The notes under the pieces: generated by a model | The model's database searches: none | Seen by the model: the letters and a program-made list of their open reading frames with translations, nothing else | Told to the model about the DNA's origin: nothing | Made by a program: the position numbers and the translations under genes | Assembly (NCBI RefSeq): GCF_003751605.1 | Contig: NZ_RJVJ01000001.1 | Location: 1,798,001 to 1,862,000, forward strand | Direction of reading: 5' to 3' | Source of the DNA: Kitasatospora cineracea | GTDB taxonomy: Bacteria; Actinomycetota; Actinomycetes; Streptomycetales; Streptomycetaceae | Length of the DNA: 64,000 nt | Part shown: positions 1 through 9,372 of the stretch, piece by piece | Numbering within the stretch: position 1 is the stretch's first letter | Layout: every line of letters starts with the position of its first letter

Positions 1-2081
1 ACAACCGGGTCAACCACGCGTACTTGTTCAGCGGGCCGCGGGGGTGTGGAAAGACGACGAGCGCCCGCATCCTGGCCCGCTGCCTGAACTGCGAGCAGGG
101 CCCGACCCCCGATCCGTGCGGGGAGTGCCAGTCCTGCCGTGACCTGGCGACGGGCGGTCCGGGCTCGATCGACGTGATCGAGATCGACGCCGCCTCGCAC
201 GGTGGTGTGGACGACGCGCGCGAACTGCGCGAGCGGGCGTTCTTCGCGCCGGTGCACAGCCGGTACAAGATCTTCATCCTGGACGAGGCGCACATGGTGA
301 CCTCGGCCGGCTTCAACGCGCTGCTGAAGGTGGTGGAGGAGCCGCCGGAGCACCTGAAGTTCATCTTCGCCACCACGGAGCCGGAGAAGGTGATCGGGAC
401 GATCCGGTCCCGCACCCACCACTACCCGTTCCGGCTGGTGCCGCCGGGCACGCTGCGCGACTACCTGGCGCAGGTCTGCGGCCGGGAGGAGATCCAGGTC
501 GAGGACTCGGTGTTCCCGCTGGTGGTGCGGGCCGGCGCGGGTTCGGTGCGTGACTCGATGTCGGTGATGGACCAGTTGCTGGCGGGCGCCGGCGAGGCCG
601 GTGTGACGTACCAGATGGCGACGGCGCTGCTGGGGTACACCGACGCGGCGCTGCTGGACGAGGTGGTGGACGCGTTCGCGGCGCAGGACGGCGCGACGGT
701 GTTCCAGGTGGTCGACCGGGTGGTCGAGGGCGGGCACGACCCGCGGCGGTTCGTGACGGACCTGCTGGAGCGGCTGCGCGACCTGGTGATCCTGGCCACC
801 GTGCCGGACGCGGGGGAGAAGAGCCTGATCGACGCCCCGGCCGACCGGATCGCGGTGATGCAGGCGCAGGCCGACCGCTTCGGCCCGGCCGAGCTGAGCC
901 GCGCCGCGGACCTGGTGAACACCGGCCTGACCGAGATGCGCGGAAACGCCGCGCCCAGGCTGCAGTTGGAGCTGATCTGCGCCCGGGTGATGCTGCCCGG
1001 CGCGTACGGCGACGAGCTCTCGGTGCAGGCCCGGCTGGACAAGCTGGAGCGCCGGGCCGCCACGGGCGGTTTCGCCGCCCCGGTGGCGTTCCAGCCGATG
1101 GCCGCCGCGCCCGAGCCCCCGGTGCAGCAGGCCCCCGCGCCGGTGCCCGCCCCCGCCCCCGCCCCCGCCCCCGTTCCCGCCCCTGCGCCGGTGCAGGCCC
1201 CGGCTCAGGCTCCGGCTCCGGCCGGTGCCACCCCGGGCGCCTGGCCGATCCCGCGCAGCTTCCCGACCGGCGAGCAGCCGCCCGCCGAGCAGGCCGCTCC
1301 GGTGGCCCCGGCCGCTCCCGTCCAGCAGATCCAACAAGTCCAACAGGTCCAACAGGCCCCCGTGCAGCCGCAGCCGCAGTCACAGCCGCAGCCGCCCGTC
1401 GGTGCGCAGCCCTCGGCGGCGGCGCAGCAGGGCGCCGGGCAGATCCGGCAGATGTGGCCGCAGATCCTGGAGGCGGTGAAGAACCGCCGCCGGTTCACCT
1501 GGATCCTGCTGAGCCAGAACGGTCAGGTGGCCGGGTTCGACGGCAGCACGCTGCAGGTGTCGTTCGTCAACGCGGGCGCCCGGGACAGCTTCGTCGGCAG
1601 TCACAGCGACGAGGTGCTGAAGCAGGCGCTGTCGGACGCGCTGGGCGTGGACTGGCGGGTGGAGTGCATCGTCGACCCGTCCGGTGCGACGAACCCGCCG
1701 TCCGCCCAGTCCTCGGCCCCCCCGGCGCCGGCGGCCGGCAGCTGGGGTGCTCCGGCGGCCCCGCGCCCGGCCCCGCAGGCACCGGCGCCGCAGTACCAGC
1801 AGCCGGCCCCGGCGGCCCAGCCGGCGCCTGCCCCCGCCGCCGCCCCGGTCCCGCCGCCGTCCGCCCCTTCCCCGCAGCAGCAGTCGCCACAACAGCAGTC
1901 GCAGCCGCCGCAGCAACAGCGGCCGCAGCCGGTGCAGGCCCCGCCTGCGGTGGCGCCGGAGGACGACGTCCCGGAGGAGGACGACCCGGACTTGAACGAG
2001 GACGTCTTCTCCGCCCAGGAGTTGATCGTCCGCGAGCTGGGCGCGACGGTGCTGGAGGAGATCCACCACCGTCCGAGCTGA
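1..2081 (+). CDS. dnaX: DNA polymerase III subunit gamma/tau (5' partial)
   Basis: Clamp-loader ATPase of the replicative polymerase. The frame is open from the left edge (codons start at base 3), so the start lies outside the window. The visible protein opens with the P-loop GPRGCGKTT, then a four-cysteine zinc knot (CLNCEQ...CGECQSC), the DEAH-type Walker B LDEAHM, and sensor 1 (ATTEPEK). The AAA+ lid and collar follow. About 110 residues of Pro/Ala/Gln-rich linker come next, then a small folded segment beginning [18 protein letters not shown], which I take as the tau-specific C-terminal part. A second Pro/Gln-rich linker and an acidic tail ([13 protein letters not shown]) end the protein. 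The low-complexity linkers are common in actinobacterial DnaX. Identity is near certain; only the N-terminal few dozen residues are missing. Confidence 0.95.
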   Translation, partial: NRVNHAYLFSGPRGCGKTTSARILARCLNCEQGPTPDPCGECQSCRDLATGGPGSIDVIEIDAASHGGVDDARELRERAFFAPVHSRYKIFILDEAHMVTSAGFNALLKVVEEPPEHLKFIFATTEPEKVIGTIRSRTHHYPFRLVPPGTLRDYLAQVCGREEIQVEDSVFPLVVRAGAGSVRDSMSVMDQLLAGAGEAGVTYQMATALLGYTDAALLDEVVDAFAAQDGATVFQVVDRVVEGGHDPRRFVTDLLERLRDLVILATVPDAGEKSLIDAPADRIAVMQAQADRFGPAELSRAADLVNTGLTEMRGNAAPRLQLELICARVMLPGAYGDELSVQARLDKLERRAATGGFAAPVAFQPMAAAPEPPVQQAPAPVPAPAPAPAPVPAPAPVQAPAQAPAPAGATPGAWPIPRSFPTGEQPPAEQAAPVAPAAPVQQIQQVQQVQQAPVQPQPQSQPQPPVGAQPSAAAQQGAGQIRQMWPQILEAVKNRRRFTWILLSQNGQVAGFDGSTLQVSFVNAGARDSFVGSHSDEVLKQALSDALGVDWRVECIVDPSGATNPPSAQSSAPPAPAAGSWGAPAAPRPAPQAPAPQYQQPAPAAQPAPAPAAAPVPPPSAPSPQQQSPQQQSQPPQQQRPQPVQAPPAVAPEDDVPEEDDPDLNEDVFSAQELIVRELGATVLEEIHHRPS

Positions 2082-2082
2082 T

Positions 2083-2119
2083 CCCCGCCGCCCGTGCCCC
2101 CGTCCCCACCGCGGCGGGG
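2083..2119 (+). terminator. Hairpin after dnaX
   Basis: Perfect 8-bp inverted repeat CCCCGCCG / CGGCGGGG (2083-2090 and 2112-2119) two bases after the dnaX stop, with a 21-nt C-rich loop and no U-tract. It is plausibly a rho-independent-like terminator or attenuator ahead of ybaB. Confidence 0.45.
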
Positions 2120-2244
2120 GAGCGGGCGGAACTGACGTGGGGCCGACGGGCGGCCGCGTAGGCTCGGGGACGAGGTGCCGGTGCGGGCGGTTTCGGCCGG
2201 GCGCGCGCCGGTGTGTGCAGTGTCGACGGATCGAGGAGAGTTCC

Positions 2245-2586
2245 GTGTTCCCTGGTGGGCAGCCGAACATGCAGCAGCTGTTGAAGCAGGCGCAGAAGAT
2301 GCAGGAGGACCTCGCCCGGGCGCAGCAGGAGCTGGCCGAGGCGCGGGTGTCGGGTTCCGCGGGCGGCGGCCTGGTGGAGGCGACGACGACGGGCGCGGGC
2401 GAGCTGGTCGCGCTGACCATCTCCCCGGCGGCGGTCGACCCGGAGGACACCGAGACCCTGGCCGACCTGGTGGTGGCCGCGGTGCGCGACGCCGCCGCGG
2501 CGGCGCAGAAGCTGCAGGCCGAGCGGATGGGCCCGTTGACCCAGGGCCTGGGCGGCGGCGGTGGCATCCCCGGCCTGCCGTTCTGA
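2245..2586 (+). CDS. YbaB/EbfC family nucleoid-associated protein
   Basis: 113-aa DNA-binding protein thought to shape the nucleoid and often coupled to recombination functions. The start chosen is GTG 2245 because GAGGAGAG lies just upstream at about 2233-2240; a longer in-frame extension exists but has no such signal. N-terminal [20 protein letters not shown] is the long alpha-helix of the YbaB dimer. It is followed by the conserved [15 protein letters not shown] strand region and a C-terminal helix, ending in a Gly-rich tail ([13 protein letters not shown]) typical of actinobacterial members. The order dnaX-ybaB-recR is one of the most conserved in bacteria and supports the call. Confidence 0.93.
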   Translation: MFPGGQPNMQQLLKQAQKMQEDLARAQQELAEARVSGSAGGGLVEATTTGAGELVALTISPAAVDPEDTETLADLVVAAVRDAAAAAQKLQAERMGPLTQGLGGGGGIPGLPF

Positions 2587-2750
2587 CTTCCGGCCGAACC
2601 CCGAGCCGTCCGCCCGGCGCGTCCGGTACCCACCGCTGGGACGGAGCGCGCCGGGCACGCCGACCAGCGCCGCACGCGCTACACGCGCCGGGTACGCCGG
2701 GCGCACGGCGCGGAACGCCGGGTAACGGGCGATGTGATTTATGGCCGGTA

Positions 2751-2777
2751 GGGCGCCGGGCGGTGTGTCCGGCGCCC
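2751..2777 (+). terminator. Hairpin between ybaB and recR
   Basis: Perfect 9-bp inverted repeat GGGCGCCGG / CCGGCGCCC (2751-2759 and 2769-2777) with a 9-nt loop. It stands in the 258-bp gap between ybaB and recR and could end the upstream transcript. No other gene is visible in this gap. Confidence 0.5.
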
Positions 2778-2844
2778 GATTCGTTGGATGATGGCACCGG
2801 AGACGGCACCGGGGTGCGAGCCCCGGTCGAAGGAAGGCGTGGCG

Positions 2845-3444
2845 GTGTACGAGGGCGTGGTGCAGGACCTGATCGACGAGCTGGGCAGGCTGCCCGGAGT
2901 CGGTCCGAAGAGCGCCCAGCGGATCGCCTTCCACATCCTGCAGGCCGATCCGGTGGACGTGCGCCGGCTGGCGCACGCGCTGCAGCAGGTGAAGGAGAAG
3001 GTCCGGTTCTGCGCGGTCTGCGGCAACGTCGCGGAGGCCGAGCACTGCCGGGTCTGCCTGGACCCGCGCCGGGACCTCGCGGTGATCTGCGTGGTGGAGG
3101 AGCCCAAGGACGTGGTGGCGATCGAGCGGACCCGCGAGTTCCGCGGCCGCTACCACGTGCTGGGCGGGGCGATCAGCCCGATCGAGGGGGTCGGTCCGGA
3201 CGACCTGCGGATCCGCGAGCTGATGACCCGGCTCGCGGACGGCACGGTCACCGAGCTGATCCTGGCCACCGACCCCAACCTGGAGGGGGAGGCGACCGCG
3301 ACCTACCTGGCCCGGCTGTGCAAGCCGATGGGCCTCAAGGTCACCCGGCTGGCGAGCGGACTGCCCGTCGGCGGGGACTTGGAGTACGCCGACGAGGTCA
3401 CCCTCGGCCGGGCGTTCGAAGGGAGACGACTGCTCGATGTCTGA
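2845..3444 (+). CDS. recR: Recombination mediator protein RecR
   Basis: 199-aa protein of the RecFOR pathway that helps load RecA at gapped DNA. GTG 2845 is chosen because AAGGAAGG precedes it at 7 nt and gives the family's usual length; an upstream ATG at 2788 would add 19 residues without an SD. Visible are the helix-hairpin-helix [19 protein letters not shown], a four-cysteine zinc finger (C56, C59, C68, C71), and the Toprim domain ([27 protein letters not shown]). The C-terminal Walker-B-like end [12 protein letters not shown] matches Streptomyces RecR closely. The last 8 bases overlap the next gene. Confidence 0.96.
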   Translation: MYEGVVQDLIDELGRLPGVGPKSAQRIAFHILQADPVDVRRLAHALQQVKEKVRFCAVCGNVAEAEHCRVCLDPRRDLAVICVVEEPKDVVAIERTREFRGRYHVLGGAISPIEGVGPDDLRIRELMTRLADGTVTELILATDPNLEGEATATYLARLCKPMGLKVTRLASGLPVGGDLEYADEVTLGRAFEGRRLLDV

Positions 3445-4111
3445 CCGAACCGACACCACTGACCTGACGGACGGACTGCCGGGCCCGCTGGGCCGCACCG
3501 AGGCCCCGGACGACTTCGCGGTGCAGATCGCGGACTCGGTGGGGAGCTTCGTGCTGGCCGTCACCGAGGTCGCCAAGGGCGACGAACCGGGCAGCGCGAT
3601 CTCGCTGCTGCTGCTGGAGGTCTCCCAGCTGCTGCTGGCGGGCGGCCGGCTGGGCGCGATCGAGGACGTGCTGCCGGAGGACCGCTTCGAGCCGGACGCC
3701 GGCCCGGAGCCGGACGGGGTGGAGCTGCGCGAGCGGCTCGCCGAGCTGCTGGCGCCGATCGACGTCTACCACGAGGTCTTCGACCCGTACGGGCCACCGG
3801 AGAAGCCCAGCGCGTTCCGGATCTCGGACGACCTGGCGGGGGTGGTCAGCGAGCTGCGGCACGGGCTGACGCACTACCGCGAGGGCCGGGTCTCGGAGGC
3901 GCTGTGGTGGTGGCAGTTCTCGTACCTGTCCAACTGGGGTTCGACCTGCTCGGCGGTGCTGCGCGCACTGCAGTCGCTGATCGCGCACGTGCGGCTGGAC
4001 TCGCCGCTGGGCGCGGTGCCGGACGGCGCGGACACCGACGACGACGGGCTGACGGACGAGCAGCTGGAGCAGCAGGCGGGCGACCTGATGGCGGCCGAGC
4101 TCGGGCTCTAG
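3437..4111 (+). CDS. DUF5063 domain-containing protein
   Basis: 224-aa soluble protein of unknown function. Its ATG lies inside the end of recR (8-bp overlap), so it is probably translationally coupled and belongs to the dnaX-ybaB-recR unit. It has no signal peptide or membrane segment. A conserved core runs from [21 protein letters not shown] to the Trp-rich region [18 protein letters not shown], followed by an acidic tail ([14 protein letters not shown]). The gene follows recR in Streptomyces genomes as I remember them, which supports the family name; no activity can be read from the sequence. Confidence 0.85.
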   Translation: MSDRTDTTDLTDGLPGPLGRTEAPDDFAVQIADSVGSFVLAVTEVAKGDEPGSAISLLLLEVSQLLLAGGRLGAIEDVLPEDRFEPDAGPEPDGVELRERLAELLAPIDVYHEVFDPYGPPEKPSAFRISDDLAGVVSELRHGLTHYREGRVSEALWWWQFSYLSNWGSTCSAVLRALQSLIAHVRLDSPLGAVPDGADTDDDGLTDEQLEQQAGDLMAAELGL

Positions 4112-4113
4112 CC

Positions 4114-4214
4114 GAGGGGCCGGGCCCGGGGCTCCGAAAGGCCGGGCCCGGGGCTCCGCGGGGCCGGCCCCGGGGGCTCCGGGGGCCGCGAAGGGCTCCG
4201 CGAGGGGCTCCGGG
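4114..4214. repeat. Degenerate ~22-bp GC-only tandem repeats
   Basis: About four to five imperfect copies of a unit resembling GGGCCGGGCCCGGGGCTCCG follow directly after the DUF5063 stop. The rest of the 363-bp gap to lysC (4215-4474) holds no gene, only the regulatory signals listed next. Confidence 0.6.
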
Positions 4215-4378
4215 AAGGGCGCCGCGGAGCTGCCGGAGGGGTGTCCGCGCCGGGGTGTGACGCATCCGTCATCCGCGGCGCGGAGGCGAAGATTCCGGGT
4301 GGCGGGCGGGGCCCGGGCGGCGATTCTTCGGGGCGGGCGGCCGGGGCCCGCAGACCTGCCGGTCGGTGGTGACCAGAG

Positions 4379-4439
4379 TGCGATATTCGCATCTCACCAT
4401 GTGGAAAGCGTCGGTCGGGGAACCCCTGCTCGTTAGACT
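4379..4439 (+). promoter_or_regulatory. Candidate operator and promoter of the aspartokinase gene
   Basis: TGCGA/TCGCA inverted repeat with TAT between (4379-4391), and a -10-like TAGACT at 4434-4439, 35 nt before the GTG. The -35 region is poor. The palindrome is AT-richer than its surroundings, so it may bind a regulator, but none is identified. Confidence 0.35.
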
Positions 4440-4474
4440 GGCCGCGACCTACCACCCCGAGTCGAGGAGCCCCC

Positions 4475-5758
4475 GTGGGCCTTGTCGTGCAGAAGTACGG
4501 CGGCTCATCCGTCGCGGATGCCGAAGGCATCAAGCGCGTCGCCCGCCGCATCGTGGACACCAGGAAGGCCGGCCACGAGGTCGTCGTCGTGGTCTCCGCG
4601 ATGGGTGACACCACGGACGAGCTCATTGAGCTGGCGGAACAGGTGACCCCTATTCCGTCCGGCCGCGAGTTCGACATGCTGCTGACCGCCGGAGAGCGCA
4701 TCTCGATGGCGCTGCTGGCGATGGCGATCCGGACGCTGGGCTTCGACGCCCAGTCGTTCACCGGCAGCCAGGCCGGCGTGATCACCGACTCGACCCACAA
4801 CAAGGCGCGCATCATCGATGTCACGCCGGGCCGCATCCGGGCCGCCCTGGACGAGGGCAACATCGCCATCGTGGCGGGCTTCCAGGGCGTGTCGCAGGTC
4901 TCGAAGGACATCACCACGCTGGGCCGCGGCGGCTCGGACACCACCGCGGTGGCCCTGGCGGCCGCGCTGGGCGCCGAGGTCTGCGAGATCTACACCGACG
5001 TGGACGGCGTGTTCACCGCCGATCCGCGGGTGGTCAAGAAGGCCCGCAAGATCGACTGGATCGCCTTCGAGGACATGCTGGAGCTGGCCTCGTCCGGCTC
5101 GAAGGTGCTGCTCGACCGCTGCGTGGAGTACGCGCGGCGCTACAACATCCCGATTCACGTACGATCGTCGTTCTCCGGTCTGCCGGGGACGATCGTCAGC
5201 GGCACCAACCCGAACCAGAAGCCCGAAGGGGGCGAGATGGAGCAGGCCATCATCTCCGGAGTCGCCCACGACACGTCGGAGGCCAAGGTCACCGTCGTCG
5301 GCGTGCCCGACAAGCCGGGCGAGGCGGCCCGGATCTTCCGCGCGATCGCGGATGCCGAGGTCAACATCGACATGGTCGTGCAGAACGTGTCGGCCGCGGC
5401 CACCGGCCTGACCGACATCTCCTTCACGCTGCCCACCAACGAGGGCCAGAAGGCGATCGACGCGCTGAACCGGGTCAAGGAGGGCATCGGCTACGAGTCG
5501 CTGCGCTTCGACGACGCGATCGGCAAGATCTCGCTGGTCGGCGCCGGCATGCGCTCCAACCCGGGCGTCACCGCGACGTTCTTCGAGGCGCTCTCCGAGG
5601 CGGGCGTGAACATCGAGCTGATCTCCACCTCGGAGATCCGGATCTCGGTGGTCACCCGCGCCGAGGACGTGCCGGAGGCGGTCCGGGCCGTGCACACCGC
5701 GTTCGGCCTGGACAGCGACAGCGACGAGGCGGTCGTCTACGGCGGCACCGGCCGCTGA
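4475..5758 (+). CDS. lysC: Aspartate kinase
   Basis: 427-aa first enzyme of the aspartate pathway (Lys/Thr/Met/Ile and diaminopimelate): ATP-dependent phosphorylation of L-aspartate. GTG 4475 follows a GAGGAG signal. The N-terminal kinase motif [15 protein letters not shown] (KYGGSS), the [15 protein letters not shown] substrate/ATP loop and [17 protein letters not shown] are intact. Two C-terminal ACT domains (about residues 265-410) carry the feedback site, with [20 protein letters not shown] and [22 protein letters not shown]. An internal start at 5237 could give the regulatory beta subunit. asd, which usually follows ask in Streptomyces, is absent here; a sigma factor follows instead. Confidence 0.96.
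   Translation: MGLVVQKYGGSSVADAEGIKRVARRIVDTRKAGHEVVVVVSAMGDTTDELIELAEQVTPIPSGREFDMLLTAGERISMALLAMAIRTLGFDAQSFTGSQAGVITDSTHNKARIIDVTPGRIRAALDEGNIAIVAGFQGVSQVSKDITTLGRGGSDTTAVALAAALGAEVCEIYTDVDGVFTADPRVVKKARKIDWIAFEDMLELASSGSKVLLDRCVEYARRYNIPIHVRSSFSGLPGTIVSGTNPNQKPEGGEMEQAIISGVAHDTSEAKVTVVGVPDKPGEAARIFRAIADAEVNIDMVVQNVSAAATGLTDISFTLPTNEGQKAIDALNRVKEGIGYESLRFDDAIGKISLVGAGMRSNPGVTATFFEALSEAGVNIELISTSEIRISVVTRAEDVPEAVRAVHTAFGLDSDSDEAVVYGGTGR
5237..5758 (+). other. Probable internal start for aspartokinase beta subunit
   Basis: In-frame ATG 5237 (codon 255 of lysC) begins [17 protein letters not shown] and is preceded by the purine-rich GAAGGGGGCGAG. Actinobacterial aspartokinases are classically alpha2beta2, with the 17-19 kDa beta subunit made from the same frame. 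The predicted 173-aa product would consist only of the ACT domains. Expression is inferred, not shown. Confidence 0.5.
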
Positions 5759-5855
5759 GACGCAGCGGGCCCGTCCGGGTCCGCCGGATACCCACACCGC
5801 AACGGTTGTGTGCGGGACGGGTGAAGCGGACCCGGCCCGTCCGCCGGGTCTGCCA

Positions 5856-5895
5856 GAATCCCCCTTCGGAGCCAGTGCGCTCGGGAGGGGGATTC
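5856..5895 (+). terminator. Hairpin between lysC and the sigma factor gene
   Basis: Perfect 10-bp inverted repeat GAATCCCCCT / AGGGGGATTC (5856-5865, 5886-5895) with a 20-nt loop, in the 186-bp gap after lysC. It could end lysC transcription or be a leader structure of the sigma gene about 50 bp downstream. Confidence 0.45.
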
Positions 5896-5944
5896 CCCTT
5901 CTCGCAAGAATGCCCCCGGGCCGGGGCAACCAGGACAGGGGATC

Positions 5945-6556
5945 GTGTGTCCAACCATCGTGATGAACGTGACCGGGGCGGCGGTGGCGGTCGCCCTGCC
6001 CGGGGCGGCCCGGCGGGGCGGTAGTCGGATGGGCTTTGCTGCGGCGGCAGCGGACGCGACCGGGGCCAGCGTCGACCAGCTCACCGACACCTACCGGGCC
6101 CACTACCGATCCCTGTTGCGGCTGGCCGCGCTGCTGCTCGACGACCTCTCCTCCTGCGAGGACGTCGTGCAGGAGGCTTTCATCCGGGTGCACGCCGCCC
6201 GGCGCCGGGTCCGCGACCCCGAGAAGACGCTCGCCTACCTGCGGCAGACCGTGGTCAACCTGTCCCGGTCGACCCTGCGCCGCCGCCTGCTCGGCCTCCG
6301 ACTGCTGCCCAAGCCCATGCCTGACATGGCCAGTGCAGAAGAGGGGGCTTACGATGCGCTGGAGCGCGACGAACTCAAGGCCGCGCTGCGGGGGTTGCAA
6401 CGCCGTCAGCGGGAGGTACTGGTGCTGCGCTACTACGCGGACCTGACGGAGGCTCAGGTCGCGGAGGTGCTCGGCATTTCCATCGGCTCGGTGAAGGCGT
6501 ACGGGTCGCGCGGGCTCGCCGCCCTGCGGGCGCGGATGGAGCACGCCGATGACTGA
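5945..6556 (+). CDS. RNA polymerase sigma factor, ECF/SigE type
   Basis: Sigma-70 family factor with region 2 (LTDTYRAHYRSLLRLAALLL...SCEDVVQEAFIRVH) and region 4 (LQRRQREVLVLRYYADLTEAQVAEVLGISIGSVKAYGSRGL, broken here only for description). There is no region 1.1 or 3, so it is of the ECF class. GTG 5945 gives 203 aa; ATG 6029 (176 aa, beginning MGFAAAAADATG) is an equally credible start, since the first 28 residues look non-conserved. The next gene starts within its last 8 bases and encodes a one-pass membrane protein, the usual layout for a sigma and its anchored controller. Confidence 0.85.
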   Translation: MCPTIVMNVTGAAVAVALPGAARRGGSRMGFAAAAADATGASVDQLTDTYRAHYRSLLRLAALLLDDLSSCEDVVQEAFIRVHAARRRVRDPEKTLAYLRQTVVNLSRSTLRRRLLGLRLLPKPMPDMASAEEGAYDALERDELKAALRGLQRRQREVLVLRYYADLTEAQVAEVLGISIGSVKAYGSRGLAALRARMEHADD

Positions 6557-7634
6557 GGGCAGGGCCCCCCGCCCGGACGACGCGCTGACCGAGGACCGGC
6601 TCCGCGAACGGCTGCACCGCGCCGTCGCCGCCGTCGAACCCGGGCCCGGCGCGCTGCCCCGGCTGCGCGCCGCCGTGCCGCGCCGCCGTGCCGTGCGCCG
6701 ACGGGCCCTGGGCGGGGCCGTGGTGCTGGCCGCCGCCATCGCCGCGCTGCCCGTGGTGGACGCCACCCAGCCGTTCAGCCTCTCCGGCGACTCCACCGGC
6801 GGCCAGGCCGCGCCCGGCCCCGGCAGCAGCCCCGCCAAGTCGCCCGGCCCCCACCCCGGCCGCCCGCACACCGCCGCCGCCCTGCCCACCGCCGGACCGA
6901 CCGGCACCGGCCCCGAGACGCTCCCCAACCCGTCCGCCGACCCCGGCCCCGCCGCCCCGCCCGCCGCCGTCCCGCCCTGCGCCCGCACCGACCTCGGCCG
7001 GGCCGACGTCCGGCAGGACGCCGCAGACCCGGCCGACGGCACGGTGTACGGCTGGTTCCGGCTGACCAACACCGGCCCCCGCCCCTGCCGGGTCCCCGGC
7101 CCCGGGGTGCTCGCACTGGGCAGCGGGGCGTCCGGCGTCCGCCTGCTCGCGCACACCGTCGGCGACCCGGCCGGCTCGCTGTCCGATCCGGCGGCGCTGC
7201 CCGCCGCGGTCCTGCTCGACGCGGGCGGCTCGTACCTGGTCCGCTTCGCCTGGGTGCCGACGGGCTGCGCCACCGCCTCCGGCACGCCCACCGGTCCGGC
7301 CGGGCCGCCGTCGGCCACCCCGGCGGCCAGCAGTGCCGAGGTGCCCGCCGGCACCGGCGCCGACCCCGTGTCCGCCGCCGGTCCGACCCCCGGACCGACC
7401 CGGGCCGCGGTCGGGACCGACCCGTCCCCGACCGCCGCCCCGACCGGCGGCGCGACCGCCACCCCCCCGCCGGCCGCCGCCTTCACGCTCGGCTACACCC
7501 CCGACCCGGCCGCCTCCGCGGGCCCGCCGGTCGACACCACGCTGCCGGCCGGCTGCGGCGGCACGGTCTACTGGACCGGCCCGGAGCCCGCGCCCGCCCC
7601 GGCCCCGGGCGCCTCGCCGAGCGCCACCCCGTAG
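6549..7634 (+). CDS. Membrane-anchored protein with DUF4232-like outer domain; possible sigma-associated protein
   Basis: 361-aa protein starting 8 bp inside the sigma gene (ATGACTGA), so coupled to it. Residues 1-50 are cytoplasmic and basic (RAAVPRRRAVRRR), then one membrane helix (GGAVVLAAAIAALPVVDA). A long Pro/Ala/Gly linker and an outer domain follow (PCARTDLGRADVRQ, GWFRLTNTGPRPCRVPGPG, TLPAGCGGTVYW) that resembles DUF4232 with paired cysteines. Nothing in the short cytoplasmic part clearly matches a ZAS anti-sigma motif, so the anti-sigma role is inferred from position only. Confidence 0.65.
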   Translation: MTEGRAPRPDDALTEDRLRERLHRAVAAVEPGPGALPRLRAAVPRRRAVRRRALGGAVVLAAAIAALPVVDATQPFSLSGDSTGGQAAPGPGSSPAKSPGPHPGRPHTAAALPTAGPTGTGPETLPNPSADPGPAAPPAAVPPCARTDLGRADVRQDAADPADGTVYGWFRLTNTGPRPCRVPGPGVLALGSGASGVRLLAHTVGDPAGSLSDPAALPAAVLLDAGGSYLVRFAWVPTGCATASGTPTGPAGPPSATPAASSAEVPAGTGADPVSAAGPTPGPTRAAVGTDPSPTAAPTGGATATPPPAAAFTLGYTPDPAASAGPPVDTTLPAGCGGTVYWTGPEPAPAPAPGASPSATP

Positions 7635-7641
7635 ACGGCGC

Positions 7642-8400
7642 TCAGGCCTGCCGGGTCGGCAGCACCACCAGCTGGCGCAGGTTCACGTGCCGGGGGCGGC
7701 TGGTCGCGTAGGCGACCAGGTCGGCGACGTCCGCGGCGGCCAGCGGGCCGATCGCGTCGAACATCGCGCCGAGCTGCCCGTCCGGGCCGAGTGCCGGGTT
7801 GTCGATGTGGTTGCCCAACTCGGTGTCGGTCAGGCCGGGTTCGATGTTGGTGACCCGCACGTCGCGCGGGCCGTACTCGCTGCGCAGTGCGGCCGACAGC
7901 TGGGTCAGCGCGGCCTTGGTGGCGCCGTACACCGCGTAGTTGGGGAAGACCACGTCCGCGGCGATGGAGGAGACGTCGACCAGGTCGGCGGTGCCGCCGG
8001 CCGCCGCGGCGGCGACCAGGTCGGGGCCGAAGGCGCGGATCATCCGCAGTACGCCGGTCAGGTTGGTGTCGATCATGCGGGACCACTCGTCGATCCGGCC
8101 GTCGTCGACCGGGTTGGGCAGCATCACGCCGGCCGAGTTGACCAGCAGGTCGACCCGGCCGAAGGTCTCGTGGACCAGTGCGGCCGCCGCGTCCACCGCG
8201 GCCTGGTCGGTGACGTCGGCGGCCACCGCGAGCGCGTTCGGGCCGAGTTCGGCGGCCAGCGCGGCGAGCCGGTCGGCCCGGCGGGCCAGCAGCGCGACCC
8301 GGGCGCCGTCCGCGACCAGCTGCCGGGCGATCGCCTCGCCCATGCCGCTGGCGGCTCCGGTGACGACCGCGGTCCGACCGTTCAGTGTGGGGTAGCCCAT
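7642..8400 (-). CDS. SDR family NAD(P)-dependent oxidoreductase
   Basis: 252-aa Rossmann-fold oxidoreductase. The ATG at 8400 gives the classical N-terminus MGYPTLNGRTAVVTGAASGMG, with the TGxxxGxG cofactor motif. The NSAG motif (LLVNSAGVMLP) and the catalytic YxxxK (YAVYGATKAAL) with upstream Ser (DVSSIAADV) are all present, so the enzyme should be active; the substrate is unknown. It is divergent from an HTH regulator with a 136-bp shared control region that carries an inverted repeat, suggesting regulation by that neighbour. Confidence 0.9.
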   Translation of the reverse strand: MGYPTLNGRTAVVTGAASGMGEAIARQLVADGARVALLARRADRLAALAAELGPNALAVAADVTDQAAVDAAAALVHETFGRVDLLVNSAGVMLPNPVDDGRIDEWSRMIDTNLTGVLRMIRAFGPDLVAAAAAGGTADLVDVSSIAADVVFPNYAVYGATKAALTQLSAALRSEYGPRDVRVTNIEPGLTDTELGNHIDNPALGPDGQLGAMFDAIGPLAAADVADLVAYATSRPRHVNLRQLVVLPTRQA

Positions 8401-8469
8401 GGGAATCGTTCTCCTCGTCCGTTCCTGCGTCCTGCTGACGGGACGAGTCTGGCCGCGGCCGGCGGCGCC

Positions 8470-8530
8470 ACCCAGGGCCGTGGTTTTCCTGGGTCCGCGA
8501 GAACCACCTTCGCGGCGGCCGACGTATCGT
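8470..8530. promoter_or_regulatory. Candidate operator between SDR and HTH genes
   Basis: Inverted repeat ACCCAGG / CCTGGGT (8470-8476, 8488-8494; 11-bp spacer) with a second nested pair GTGGTT / AACCAC (8480-8485, 8502-8507). A -10-like TATCGT (8525-8530) stands 6 nt before the HTH start codon, so that gene looks leaderless. Confidence 0.5.
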
Positions 8531-8536
8531 CTGGGC

Positions 8537-9352
8537 ATGAGCGAACTGGGGGAGTTCCTGCGGCAGCGCCGGGCCCGGATCCAGCCGTCCGACGTGGGCC
8601 TGCCGGAGCTGGGGCGCCGACGCCGGGTACCGGGGCTGCGCCGCGAGGAGGTGGCGCAGCTGGCCGGGGTGAGCGTCGACTACTACGTGCGGCTGGAGCA
8701 GGGCCGGGGCGACGGCGTCTCCGCGGAGGTGCTGGACGCGGTGGCCCGGGTGCTGCGGCTGGACGCCACCGAGCGCGGCCACCTGCACACCCTGGCCCGC
8801 CCGCCGCGCGGCACCCACCGGCGCACGCCCCGGCAGCTCCGGCCGGGGCTGCGGCTGGTGCTGGACGCGCTGGCGACCCCGGCGTTCGTGCTCGGCCGCT
8901 GCATGGACGTACTGGCCTGGAACGCCCCGGCGGACGCGGTGATCGGGTTCTCCGCGCTGCCGCCGGGCGAGCGCAACATGGCCCGGCACGCCTTCCTCAC
9001 CGAGGCCGGCGGCCGGCTGTACCCGGACTTCGAGCGGGTCGCCGCCGAGACCGTCGCCCACCTGCGGCTGGACGCGGCCCGGCACCCCGACGACGCCGAG
9101 CTGGCCGCGCTGCTGGCCGAACTGACCGCCGGGAGCGCGCTGTTCGCCGAGCTGTGGGCCCGGCACGGCGTCCGGGAGAAGGCGTCCGGGCGCAAGCTGC
9201 TGCTGCACCCGCGGGCCGGGGAGCTGGACTTCGGGTACGAGACGCTGGCCCCGCCCGGCGAGCCGGGGCTGCTGCTGGTCGTCTACACCGTCGAGCCGGG
9301 TTCGGTGACCGCCGGGCGGCTGGCGGGGCTCACCGCCGCCGCGGCGCTCTGA
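8537..9352 (+). CDS. Helix-turn-helix regulator with MmyB-like ligand-binding domain
   Basis: 271-aa XRE-type regulator. The start ATG 8537 yields MSELGEFLRQRRARIQPSDV, the typical N-terminus of this group. The HTH includes LRREEVAQLAGVSVDYYVRLEQGRG. The C-terminal two-thirds (from LVLDALATPAFVLGRCMDVLAWN through the final LLLVVYTVEPGS region) is the MmyB-like PAS-type domain that binds an unknown small, often lipid-like ligand. Divergent from an SDR gene; in Streptomyces such pairs are frequent and the regulator usually controls the neighbour. There is no SD; it is probably translated from a leaderless mRNA. Confidence 0.92.
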   Translation: MSELGEFLRQRRARIQPSDVGLPELGRRRRVPGLRREEVAQLAGVSVDYYVRLEQGRGDGVSAEVLDAVARVLRLDATERGHLHTLARPPRGTHRRTPRQLRPGLRLVLDALATPAFVLGRCMDVLAWNAPADAVIGFSALPPGERNMARHAFLTEAGGRLYPDFERVAAETVAHLRLDAARHPDDAELAALLAELTAGSALFAELWARHGVREKASGRKLLLHPRAGELDFGYETLAPPGEPGLLLVVYTVEPGSVTAGRLAGLTAAAAL

Positions 9353-9372
9353 GCGCAGCGGCGGGTCCGGAC

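Noticed and set aside
5237..5758. Separate beta-subunit gene of aspartokinase as an independent CDS
   Set aside because: It is in the same frame as lysC; recorded as an internal start rather than a second gene.
4505..7486. Very long open frames on the strand opposite lysC and other genes (also 46818-49439 minus beyond the PAP2 gene)
   Set aside because: They are mirror frames caused by the high GC at third codon positions; they cross real genes and promoters and show no domain sense.
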